Shown here: in pieces, positions 54,285 through 64,000 of the stretch | How the letters are laid out: each line of letters begins with the position of its first letter | Position numbering within the stretch: position 1 is the stretch's first letter | Notes under the pieces: model-generated | Database searches by the model: none | Seen by the model: only the letters and a program-made list of their open reading frames with translations | What the model was told of the DNA's origin: nothing | Translations under genes and position numbers: made by a program | NCBI GenBank assembly: GCA_028673005.1 | Contig: CM054114.1 | Span: 19,996,880-20,060,879, forward strand | Length of the DNA stretch: 64,000 nucleotides | From: Tanypteryx hageni | Lineage: Eukaryota; Arthropoda; Insecta; Odonata; Petaluridae | Direction: 5' to 3'

Positions 54285-55320
54285 CACAAAATTCCAAATT
54301 ATTTGATAACAACGATGGAACCTTTTTACAATTGATACAAATGATTCCATCCTATCGGAACATATTCGATGAATTCAAATTGACAAAACTCACATGCCAC
54401 ATTATTTAGGGGACAAGATTCAAAATGATATTTTGAATATACTAGGAAATAATATTAGGACAAAAATTTTAGAAATGCTTCAGGAAGGTAAATATTTTTC
54501 TTTAATTTTAGACTGTACACCTGATGCTAGTCATCAGGAACAATTAACAATTATTTTGAGATTTGTTACTTTTAATGTAGAAACAAAAAATTATAAATTA
54601 GGGAACATTTTTTGGGTTTTTGCCAAATTGAAGATATGACAGGTAGTCGATTAACTACATTTATTTTAGAATTATCAGAAAAAATAATATTAATATTCAA
54701 GATATGTGTGGGCAAGGATACGACAATGGGGCTAATATGAATGGAAAACACAATGGTCTTCAGAAAAAAAGTCTAGGTATAAACCCCCGAGCCCTTTTGG
54801 TACCTTGCACTGCACATGCTTTGAATCTAGTAGTGAATGATGTGGCAGAGATGTCTTTTGAGACAATAGATTTTTTTGGAATTATACAAGAACTTTACAA
54901 TTTTTTTCAAGTAGCACTAAGCGTTGGGGAATATTAAAAACCAAAGTTTCAAATATTTTACTGAAACCTTTATCTGACACACGTTGAGAAAGTTGAATTG
55001 ATGCCATAAAACCTCTAAGATACAAACTACCACAAATTGATGATGCACTTTATGAAATATATTTTGATTTCAATAACGATAATAAATTTGATTCAAAAAC
55101 AAAACATCAAGCTCAGTGACTGTCAAATAAAATTAGATCTTTCAAGTTTGTATGCTCCACAATTATTTGGTACGAAATTTTACCTAACATAAATTTTGTT
55201 AGCAAATTGTTCCAAAATACTAGAACTGATTTATTAGTATCATTGACACATTTTAAAAAATTAAAAGAAAGAATTATAAATTTTAGAGCAGATAATCATT
55301 TTGCATTGTAATCAAAAATA
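54285..55320 (+). pseudogene. hAT transposase core (DUF4371-like), broken
   Basis: Continues the transposase: DNNDGTFLQLIQMI near 54310, then a frameshift, then HYLGDKIQNDIL and SLILDCTPDASHQEQLTI (54394-54600), which includes the first catalytic Asp block. After another frame change, MCGQGYDNGANMNGKHNGLQ and PCTAHALNLVVND (54704-54830) form the second catalytic block with its typical CxAHxLNL. Later remnants RWGILKTKV-like and KPLRYKL reach about 55320. At least four frame breaks or stops make it inactive. Confidence 0.8.
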
Positions 55321-55389
55321 CATCTGAAATTGCTAAATCAAAATGTCCTGAGCTGTTATGGTGCAAACTCTGTGTTTATTTAAATGAGA

Positions 55390-56285
55390 GCAGAACCTGT
55401 AAATCTAAAGTTTTTGTAGGAGTTTTATCGCTCTCCAGCAAGTGATATATCAGTTCTTGATGCTTGTTTTGAATCTGTTTTATGTGTTTGTTCCTTCGGT
55501 GACGTCATTCTTTTAGGAGACTTCAATCTGGCTATTGATTAGTGCACACTCTTCGATGGTTTGTGTCATAATAACAATGATGATTTTTCTTCCAGCATTT
55601 CATCAGAGGACTTCAACTTGGTTGATTTAATGTGCACAAAACTAGACAGTTGGCCACGCTGGGCTATATAGTGTCCTCCATTCACCTTGAAACCGTTACC
55701 CCTGGCCGAAATATTTTCGGTTCTAACCACATCTTCGTTGAAACCTCATTCCTCCTCCTCCCTGTGGTGAAGTCTTGCCCAATGCCACCCCCTAAAGTTA
55801 GGGTCTGAAAGAAGGCTGAGTGGACAGCTATTAACCGTGCACTTTCTCTTTTGCCTTGGGAGTTTCTTTGTTCCGGTTCCATCAAAGAGGTGCTTAACAA
55901 GTTTTATGACATCATCGGAGAGACTATCGCAGATTGGGTTCTTTTCCAGAAACTCACGATGAGGAAGCCTGTGTGGATGTCTGGTGAAATGTATTGTTTA
56001 AAAAATAAACTTGCATGTCAGTGTCTTTGATTTTTAAGATAACAGAGTTTATGGAAATCTACCTCGAGAAAAGTTAATCGACAGCATTACCAAAAACATG
56101 AGATTCAGGTTGATGGATTCATGGGAAATTAAATTAAAAGATCAGAAGAATTAATGTTAACTGATCAAACAAGATTGCAAATGCATACTCCTTGTTGGAG
56201 TACACAGAGTTCCCAAATGCGTTCTTTGAGATTTCACAATGTTTTCAATATTTTTCACTCAGATGAGTATTTAACGAGAAGCTAG
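55390..56285 (+). mobile_element. Non-LTR retrotransposon endonuclease/linker fragment (CR1- or L2-like), decayed
   Basis: Frame pieces read EFYRSPASDISVLDACF and GDVILLGDFNLAID (55424-55550), the GDFN block of an APE endonuclease, then GSNHIFVETSF (an Asp-to-Asn change in the usual SDH), AINRALSLLPWEFL, FYDIIGETIADW and KPVWMSGEM, a linker typical of CR1/L2-like elements. The end near 56240 resembles the FFNSVF block ahead of the polymerase. Many stops; both ends are missing. Confidence 0.65.
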
Positions 56286-57002
56286 CGAGGTACGTTGTAA
56301 AATACATGTGTCTTTATGTAAAGTTGTCGTCATTATTATTGGTTTTTAACCAAAATTGGAATCGGTTGACAAATGTTAACAAAGAACCTAAATATCAAAT
56401 TTCAACAAAATACTTCCAGCGACTCCCGAGTTGAAACAAAGGAACATTGTAAACTACATGTAGTTTTTCATGTAAAGTGGTCATTATTGTTGTCCGATTT
56501 TAACCAAAATTAGAATTGGCCAACCAATTTTAGCAAATCTCCCCAATCCTTCCATGACTTTCAGGATTCTACCGCGTTTTGTTTCTTCTAGTGACGACGG
56601 TTTCGCCTCCATTCCAGGTGGCATCTTCAGGTCTGATCGTCTGTGGTTCATACCCTCCCGTGGTATATGTTATTTCTGAGTTGCCTTCCAATGTGGCTTT
56701 ACTCAATGTCGAATTTTAAGAAACAGGCACCTCACCCGTGTGTCATAATGGTCATTATTGATAAAACGTTATATTCGCCGCTTTTTAGGAGGGACCATAT
56801 CCTCTCCACCTGTGGATGCCAGTGCTCTCTTGTACTTGTGTGTGTGTGTTGAATGGCGAATCAGCCTCCTGGGCTATTATCGCCATACCCTTACCGTAAT
56901 GATTCATTCATTTTTGCGGAATATCAAAGTTCCACACGACACAAATTTTTTGGATGAGACAAAATACAATAAAATAAAACTATCCCCATGTCTCATCTAT
57001 GA
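56286..57002. other. Unassigned sequence with a Penelope-like remnant
   Basis: Mostly AT-rich without gene. A Penelope-like terminal motif on the minus strand lies at about 56560-56640. Confidence 0.45.
56580..56640 (-). other. Penelope-like terminal motif with hammerhead-like core
   Basis: On the minus strand CTGAAGA (56630-56624) is followed by one T, then GCCACC and GGAGGC able to pair with one mismatch, then GAAAC (ending about 56600). Downstream, GTCGTCACTAGAAGAAAC is also usual for Penelope-like ends. Same layout as at 51440. Confidence 0.4.
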
Positions 57003-57258
57003 CATAAATAAATAAATAATAAATTAATTAAAACCAGATTGAGAGAGACTGTAAAAGGGCCTCTCACAATCTGTGAAATAAAAGGTCGGCGAGGCTGTAT
57101 AAGGGTCTCCCAACAATAAAATTAATAAAATTAAAACAAGGATGTGAAATGACCCATTATGGTCGCTAAAATCTTATACTTATATAAAATAAATAGGCGA
57201 GTTATGCACGGGCCACATCCTATCATAATTAAAATCATTTAAAAACAATTTTGTAAAA
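57003..57258 (-). other. 3' UTR and (TTTA)n tail of the minus-strand element
   Basis: Non-coding; plus-strand AAATAAATAAATAATAAATT at 57009-57028 is the tail. Two similar blocks (GACTGTAAAAGGGCCTCTC and GGCTGTATAAGGGTCTCCC, near 57049 and 57093) form an imperfect direct repeat. Confidence 0.6.
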
Positions 57259-60200
57259 CTATATAAAACATAAAATTCTGGACTCTTTCAGAAATGAGAT
57301 GGTTCTATTTACCAATTGCGGATCATCTCCCAGAGCAACAGAAAGGTTCATAGGTAGATGCACCCTCTCACTCTCATTTATGAATTGAATGCAGTCCAAT
57401 AAAATATGTGACACTGTAAGTGTAGTATCACATGTCTCACAAACAGGGGCTTCCTCGGATCACAATAGGTAACTGTGTGTCCACCAAAAGTGACCTATGC
57501 GTAGTCGGGTAATGGCGACCTCTTCCAGTCGCGAAGGCCTAGAGGAGGATCGCCATGGCTGTACAGTATATTTTATTGCCCTGAGTTTATTGGAGAAAAC
57601 CCCATTCCAGTCTTCTTGCCATTTTTGATAAAATAGCTGTCTGAGGCATACTTTGACATCGCCGGCAAGATCTTGAGAAAAGGCTATTGCCTCTTTATTA
57701 GCTGCCTTGTCTGCTCTCTCGTTACCTGGAATACCAACGTGACCTGGCACCCAAATAAAAATCACGCTCACCCCTAAAGAACCTAGATCCATAAGGGATG
57801 TCTGAATCTGCTGCACCAATGGGTGAGTAGGATACAAAGACTGTATTGCATTCAAAGCAGATAAGGAATCTGTGCATATGGCATATTCCCTGCTGGGGTA
57901 TGCATATGCAAACTGCAGTGCTTTCAACAGAGCATATAATTCCGCTGTATATATCCCACTCAGCGGATGTAATCGGAATTTGTGTGACCGGTTTCCGATA
58001 GTGAAAGCGCATCCTACATGCTCACCTTGCTTGGAGCCATCCGTGTAGATAGCAGTGAATGGCTGAAACCTTGCATAGAGCCTTTCAAATTCACGTTGGT
58101 ATTCTACAGGTAGAGTGCGAAGCCTATCTAATCTGGCAAGAGAGTATAAGATGTTGGGGCGAGCCAACATCCAAGGTGGAAATATACTATTTTCTGTTCT
58201 TGGCATCGCAGGCATCTCGAAGAATTCCTCCCTGAATATGTTACAAGTTCTCAAAGCCAAGGGTTTTACAGAAAGGACACGGATGTCATACAACTGCACA
58301 TAACGGTCACCAAAAACTGCTCTGTAAGCCGGATGATCTGGCTTAGAGCTTAAAGCTGCAACATAATTGCTAGCTAACAGTTTCCGGCGTATGTACAGTG
58401 AAGGTTCACCAGAGTCACAGAGGATACTTGCTATGGGGCTAGTTCTAAAAGCACCAGTAGCCAGACGTATCCCTGTGTGGTGAACTACATCAATGGTTCT
58501 GATCACCGATGGTCTGGCAGAACCGTATACGATGCTTCCGTAGTCCAATTTGGAGCAGACAAGTGATCGATACAGCCGCAGCAAAACTGCTCGATCAGCT
58601 CCCCAGGATTTATGACTGAGAATGCATAATAGATTCAGGGAAGATTGGCATCTTGCCTTCAGAAGCTTCAAATGAGGACGCCAAGTTAATTTTCTGTCGA
58701 AAAGCATTCCTAAAAAGGATGCTGTTTCGACAAATGGCAGGTCGGTTCCGGCTAGTGACAGCGATGAGTCCAGGTAGTGGCCGCGAACACGACAGAAGTG
58801 GACACATACTGTCTCGTTCACTGAGAATGTAAATCCATTGTTTGTGGCCCAATGATTAAGTCGGTTAATCATTAGCTGTAGCTGGCGTTCAACCGCTGCC
58901 ATGTTTTGCGAGCTGTAATACACGGCAGGGTCGTCTACATAGAGGTTTCCCTCTACTGGGGACCGAATACACTGGGCCACTCCATTTATGGCAACAGCAA
59001 ACAACGTCACACTCAAAATGGACCCCTGTGGAACACCATTCTCTTGAACGAATGATCGAGAAGTTTCGTTCCCGATACGCACCCTGAAGTAACGTTCCAC
59101 TAGAAAGCTCTTGATAAAAATGGGAAGTTACCCTGTAAACCCCATGAATGTAGTGTGCGAAGGATGCCGAATCTCCATGTGGTGTCATAAGCCCGGGCAA
59201 TGTCAAAGAAAACTGCAACAAAGTGATGCTTCTTTATAAAGGCATCACATACTGCTCTTTTCAATCTCACCAGATGATCGGTGGTGGAACAGTGGCGGCG
59301 GAAACCACACTGAATGTTAGTCAATAGACTATTTGATTCCAAGAACCAAACCAGTCGTCTATTGACCATTCGTTCCATGAGTTTAGAAAGGCAGCTAGTG
59401 AGCGACACAGGTCGATAGCTTTCTGGCAGTTTCGTATCCCTCCCGGGCTTTAGCAAAGGCACTACAATGGCTTCTCGCCATTGCGTGGGGTAGTGGCCCT
59501 CTACCCAGATCCGGTTGTACATCCTTAAGAGATAATCTTTCTCAGGGGGATCTAGGTGACGTATCATGTCATAATGAATGGTATCCAACCCTGGAGTGCT
59601 GTCACGCATCTCTGCCAAAGTACTTTCCAGTTCCCACATATTAAATGAGACATTGTAGCTTTCATTGCTCTGGGAAGAAAATCTGAGAGTCTGCCGTTCT
59701 AGCTCATCTTTTTGAGCAAGAAATCTCAGTGGCATTTGTTGTGAACTGGATGCTTTAGACAGAAAAGATGCTAACTCATTGGCTATTTCGGTTTTGCATA
59801 CAGAAACCGTGCCATTGACCAACAGTCCACTAATCATGTGGGAAGATGTTCGACCGGATATCTTCCTCACCTTTTCCCATACTTCAGAGACTGGAGTTGA
59901 ACTCGTAATGGTTGATACATATTTCCTCCAAGATTCCCTTTTACATTTCCTGATTATCCTGCGTGCCAGTGCCTTCAATTTAAGGTATTTCAACATGTTC
60001 CCCTCGGTGGGGTGGGTACGGAAGACACGAAAAGCCCGTCGTTTGTCACGTATCACCCTGTATCATTCCTCATTCCACCATGGGACTGGAACTCGCCTGA
60101 GTCGAGGAAAAGACTTTGGGATGCTCATGCTTGCTGCAAGTATCAAAGCTTGCGTGACATGTTCCACTTGTTCCTCCCCCGAGGAGAATTGTTCTTCCCT

Positions 60201-60933
60201 GAACTGAATGGAATTGGAGAATTTTGCCCATCTGCTTTTTTAATTGCCCATTTAGAGCAACGTGAATCAGAACTATTGGGTGATAATTGTTTCAGGATAA
60301 TCAGGAAATGATCACTGCCACATAGATCTTGGTGCATCTCCCACTCAAATAATGGAGCGACTGTGCTAGAACAGATTGTTAGGTCAATCGCTGAAAATGA
60401 CCTGCTGCTAGCACTGAAGTGAGTGTCACTACCATCATTAAGTATCACCAGATTTAGGCTCGAGAAAATATCAGACAGGCGACGTCCCCTACGATCTGTT
60501 TTCTCCGACCCCCACTCAGAATTATGGGCATTAAAGTCGCCCATAAGAATAAGTGGGGGTGGCAACTGATTATGAGGTCCAGAATTGACCTTCTTGTAAC
60601 ATTTTCATTAGGGGGCAAATACAAAGAGCAAATGGTCACCTGCTGAGGGAGAGCAACTCTAACTGCAATAGCCTGCAATTCTGTGTTGAGAGTTACCTCC
60701 TCTGAGTATCTCGAGTAATGGACCAACATAGCCACTCCTCCATGAGCATGCTGGGCACTCACGAGGTCTTTCCTATACAATGAGTAGCCTCTGAGTGTGA
60801 CTATGTCAGTCTCCCTGAATCTTGTTTCCTGAAAAGAAACACACACTGGTGATAACTCCGATAGGAGAATACGGAGTTCGGGAAAGTGGCATCGAAAACC
60901 ATTACAATTCCATTGTATTATTATATTGTCCAT
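57259..60933 (-). pseudogene. I-type ORF2: endonuclease, reverse transcriptase, RNase H, disrupted
   Basis: Starts at 60933 with MDNIIIQWNCNGF. The endonuclease has QETRF, a frameshift near 60560, then GDFNAHNSEWG, AIDLTI and GSDHF. The linker carries the PWWNEE block near 60080. The polymerase (from about 60056) has LLKPGRDTKLP, YRPVSLTSC and FFDIARAYD, a frameshift near 59100, then VPQGSILS and YVDD in place of the usual YADD. RNase H follows with YTDGSK, TAELYAL, CTDSLSALNAI and WVPGHVGIPGNERAD, all catalytic acids present. A TGA at 57460-57462 precedes the last 66 codons, which include CETCDTTLTVSHILLDC (Cys-x2-Cys-x7-His-x4-Cys). Confidence 0.87.
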
Positions 60934-60963
60934 TCTCTGGGTATGAGATTAGTGGACATGGTT

Positions 60964-62162
60964 CTACCTTTTTATAGAAAGTTTCTTTTTTCCTTTCCCT
61001 CTTCCCTGTACTCGGAAGAGGTTGGCATCGCTATCCGATAGGCATGCAAAGTCCATATCTTCCGGTTGAGATATGGATGAGTCTATCGGTTTAGCTCTTA
61101 TTTTGGTTGAGGATTTATGCTCGGTTTTCTGCAGTTCCCCTTGAGAAACTGAGGAAATTGGTTTTGGGACATTTTCTTTCTTCCTATGACCTTTTGAGGG
61201 ATCACTGCTTGCTGCTTTCTCTTGGGAAGTGGTCTTGGGCTTCTGCAGCTCTGCTATCACTTCCCTCAGGCGTTTCTGTTCTTCAAGCAGATCCTTGATG
61301 ATCTCTTGAAGTCTGTTAAAAGCAGCTTGGGTTGGGCTAGGACTGGCCACAACCTTGACAAAAGGTACAGGTGGAGGTGGAGCCATCAGCTTCACCTGCT
61401 TTCTTGCTTCTGCAATCAAGACTTTGCTTATTGCTCGGATTTCTTGCACCTTTTCTTCGAAAACCAAGGTTTGGCAGTCCTTTGACCAAGCTGTGTGGTT
61501 ACCCTGACAGTTGACGCAATGAGGCCCAGATGAACAGGGAGCCCCCTCATGGGCCTTTTGGCCATAGTCAGCACAGATCTTCTCTTTATCACATGTCAAC
61601 TTAGTATGGCCAAACCATAAACAGTTAAAACACCACATTGGGTTTGGCACATACGGTCTCACACACAGCTTTATATACCCAGCAGCGATCTGTACTGGGA
61701 GTTGAGAAAGTCAGGATCAAGGTAGGAGTGGGTTTTAACACACCATCTTGCTTTACCTTGATTACTCCTTCTGAGGCTAGCTCAGATGTTAACTCCTTCT
61801 CACTTATCCCCAAAAGGTCATAGGAATACACCACACCCTTACTAAAGTTGAGGCTCTGATGTGCCTCAACTTTAACCGGGATGGTACTCAGAGCTTCTAC
61901 TGATTGCAGTTTTCTGGACTGGATGTCGTTCACAGTCTCGATCAGCAGAGTCCCATTCCTAAGTTTCTTGATGTCATTTACTTCCCCAATAGCTCCCCTA
62001 ATTGCCCTAGCAATTAAGAATGGGGAAACTTTGTGGAAGTTTTCCTCAGTTTCTGTACGTTTCACCACTAAATATCTAGGCGCGGGTGAATGTAACTGCA
62101 GCACAGCTGTCTAAAATATTCACATTTTTTACTGGGCTTTCAGACCTCGGTCTTTTGCTCAT
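60964..62162 (-). pseudogene. I-type gag with CCHC knuckles, frameshifted
   Basis: ATG at 62162 starts MSKRPRSESPVKN. A frameshift near 62100 leads into the N-terminal domain (FHKVSPFLIARAI, RNGTLLIETVND), and another near 61650 into the knuckles: CFNCLWFGHTKLTC, CADYGQKAHEGAPC (second Cys replaced by Tyr) and CVNCQGNHTAWSKDC. The C-terminal part has a likely coiled coil (RLQEIIKDLLEEQKRLREVI) and a Lys/Ser-rich tail. It ends 30 bp before ORF2. Confidence 0.83.
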
Positions 62163-62675
62163 TATACACGAACTCATTTGTTCTGGAGATTTAGAACCCA
62201 TGTTAAGTAACATTATTTTTTCATCTCCCAGGACCCCACCTACCACGAAGCCCAACTAGGGGGACGCTGAACTTCAGCGCCAGTGCTACCCGGGAGATAT
62301 AGCTTGGAAGACCATGGTCCCCAAACTCGCCCCACCGGCACTTACGTGATGACAAGCCAATTGACTAGGAGTGGGCTAGCTCCTAGTCACCCGTTTAGCT
62401 GAATTCAGGGCCAAAGTAGTGTGTTGGTATCCATGGCCGCAGTCAATAGAATACCTCAACTACCAGGATCCCCTCCTCCAACGACACGGGTATCCATGTA
62501 CGGCAAACACATGGGCAGGCGTTCCGTGCACAGAGAGGGCCGGCAAGAAATGAAAAGAAATAATAAGATGGCTGGTGATACATGAAAAAAGGTGATGAAA
62601 CACGAGCGCCCTCTCTGTGTACCCCCCTCACCATTTGGAGGAACCTTCTCCGAGGGGGACCTCTTGTACTTGTAA
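62163..62675 (-). other. 5' UTR of the minus-strand I-type element
   Basis: Non-coding, with blocks shared with the 5' UTR at 47740-48100, such as CATGTGTTTGCCGT and GGGGATCCTGGT. A direct repeat of CGCTCT/CACAGAGAGGGC sequence occurs near 62535 and 62610. Confidence 0.6.
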
Positions 62676-62679
62676 CTTT

Positions 62680-64000
62680 CTTTTCCCTGCCCTGTTTAGG
62701 GATTGGAATCACAATGGATTCACGCCAGCCCACCGGGAAACTTCCTTCACTCCAAATCTGGTTAAAGGTGTCTAATAAATTCCTTAAAATCGAAATTGAG
62801 AGGTTGCGGAGGAAAGCATTGGGGATCTCGTCTACTCCTGGGCTGGAATCCTTGGTTTCCTTGATAGCGGAGGTTAACTCCCATAACAAGAAGGCATCAT
62901 TGTATGGATCAGCATTGCTACCTCCCTCAAAGTCAAGGCTGCAACGCTCCGCATTGCGTTTAATGGTTAAGAAAGCCCAATCTTAATTTGCTGTGCTGCT
63001 AATATCAGCATAGTAAAGGCCGAAAGCTTCAACGATTTTTGGCAAGGATGTTTCTATGCGGCCACCTATTTCCAGGGCAGTGACTGGAGATACATGTCCT
63101 AAGCCTGAGATACTTCTCACCTTTGACCAGATCTGTGCTATTGGTGTTCTGTGGTTTATGGAAGTTACATATTTCATCCAGGAGACCTTTTTAGCATCCT
63201 TAATTGTTTGCCGAGCCTTCGCCCTTAACCGTCTAAAGGCTGCCAAGTTTGTACTTGTTGGGTACCTCTGAAATATCCGTAGGGCCTTCTTTCGCCTACG
63301 GATTGCCTCGGCACACTCCTCATTCCACCAAGGAACATGAGCATGCCGCATTTTACCTGAGGACCGGGGGATACTTTTGATAGGTGCTGATGTTATATCT
63401 TCCATGAGTAGTTCCATATTACGTATGCCACCAAGAGTGTGATCAAAGTTAAATTTTAGGTTATTTTTAAAAATTGGCCAATTGGCCTTCTTCAAGATCC
63501 AATTCCCATGTCAAGTAAAATCACAATTATTGCTACGCTTAGTAATAATAATTGGAAAGTGATCACTGCCACAGAGTTCTTCATGAACAGATAAATTAAA
63601 CAATGGGGCTATATTAGCAGTGGATAAAAACAGGTCAATGGAGGAAAAATCTCCGTTAAAACTATTAAAACGGGTCTTCTCATCAGAGTTTAACAATATT
63701 AGATTGTGGTCACTAAAAAATCTTTGCAGAAGCTTACCCCTTCTGTTACCATCATTCATCGAGGCACCCCAAAGAGTGTTATGGGCGTTGAAGTCCCCCA
63801 ACAATACAAAAGGCCTAGGCAGCTGTTTGAGTAGGTCTTCAAGGCTTCTGCGGTTAACTGGTGCCCATTCAGGTAAGTAAACATTACAGAAGGTAATGAC
63901 ATCCGGTGTGGCCACGGTCACCGCAACAGCTTGTAGAGGTGTCTGCAGGTCAACCCAGGAGGTGTATAAGGTCTCCCAGACTGCCACAGCAACACCACCT
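62680..64000 (-). mobile_element. Second I-type element, internal part (continues beyond the window)
   Basis: The minus-strand element is cut at about 62680 by the 5' end of the neighbouring element, consistent with the neighbour having inserted into its polymerase domain. The matching 3' part is not in the window. Its upstream part lies beyond 64000. Confidence 0.75.
62680..64000 (-). pseudogene. I-type ORF2 fragment: endonuclease, linker and start of reverse transcriptase
   Basis: Endonuclease blocks LLGDFNAHNTLWG, SIDLFL and GSDHFPI lie at 63987-63550, with a stop at about 63511. The linker (63495-62983) has PWWNEECAEAI, RRRKKALRIF and KYVTSINHRTPI, and ends at a stop near 62983. The start of the polymerase (62889-62690) has SPGVDEIPNAFL, WRESIVIPIPKQGRE and is then cut. 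It resembles the plus-strand endonuclease at 49552 more closely than the adjacent minus-strand element. Confidence 0.82.

Larger units (their letters stand above)
51751..55340 (+). mobile_element. hAT-type DNA transposon, decayed and interrupted
   Basis: CAGGGCCGTGCC at 51751 resembles the terminal inverted repeat of hAT elements. Coding remnants follow in order on the plus strand: an N-terminal zinc-finger region (about 53115-53500) and the transposase core (about 54285-55320), with a foreign minus-strand insert between them. I see no matching 3' terminal repeat, so the right end is probably lost where another fragment begins near 55390. Confidence 0.7.
57003..62675 (-). mobile_element. I-type (Nimb-like) non-LTR retrotransposon, nearly full length, decayed
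   Basis: Read on the minus strand: 5' UTR (62675-62163), gag (62162-60964), ORF2 with endonuclease, polymerase, RNase H and C-terminal Cys/His motif (60933-57259), and a 3' UTR ending in a (TTTA)n-like tail (57003-57035). RNase H within ORF2 places it in the I superfamily; Nimb is the nearest name I can give. Frameshifts in gag, endonuclease and polymerase and one premature stop make it inactive. Confidence 0.8.

Overview
The window looks like repeat-dense nuclear DNA of an arthropod (insect or arachnid; I cannot resolve which). The reasons are Jockey-type, Tx1-type and RNase H-bearing I-type non-LTR retrotransposons, Penelope-like GIY-YIG fragments, hAT and pogo-type transposons, and a 5S rRNA sequence of arthropod style. 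I find no convincing host protein gene. Almost every coding segment is a broken retroelement.

Region 1 (1-45824) is a head-to-tail array with a period of about 11.85 kb. Each unit is: a 107-nt 5S rRNA-derived segment (starts at 7230, 19090, 30943, 42784) with a T5 terminator; a Tx1-clade element (CCHC ORF1, then APE-type endonuclease, reverse transcriptase and a C-terminal zinc-finger region); a Jockey-clade element (three-knuckle gag, then endonuclease and reverse transcriptase); and an A/T-rich segment ending in a short A-run fused directly to the next 5S segment. Three complete units lie between two partial ones. Copies differ only by scattered substitutions and small indels and share the same stop codons and frameshifts, so the composite was most likely already dead when it was multiplied at DNA level. 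The rightmost Tx1 copy (42897-45824) differs most. It alone keeps the ORF1 codon that is a stop elsewhere and the original ORF1/ORF2 boundary, which a 77-bp deletion has erased in the other three copies that cover it. This suggests it is an edge copy that escaped homogenisation.

Region 2 (45825-57002) is a graveyard of nested fragments: a Penelope-like GIY-YIG remnant (minus), a 653-bp pogo/Tigger-like MITE with TA duplications, the 5' half of an I-type (Nimb-like) element (47606-50573, plus), a promoter-like segment and a Penelope-like tail (50574-51570), a decayed hAT transposon (51751-about 55340) interrupted by a minus-strand non-LTR 3' fragment, and an endonuclease/linker fragment of another non-LTR element.

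Region 3 (57003-64000) holds two minus-strand I-type elements in series: one nearly full length (gag, endonuclease, reverse transcriptase, RNase H) with frameshifts and a premature stop, and the 5'-ward part of a second whose upstream end lies beyond the window.

The part that most deserves attention is the 5S/Tx1/Jockey macrosatellite: its 5S junction, the duplicated diverged segment inside the Tx1 ORF2, and the deletion that welds ORF1 to the endonuclease.
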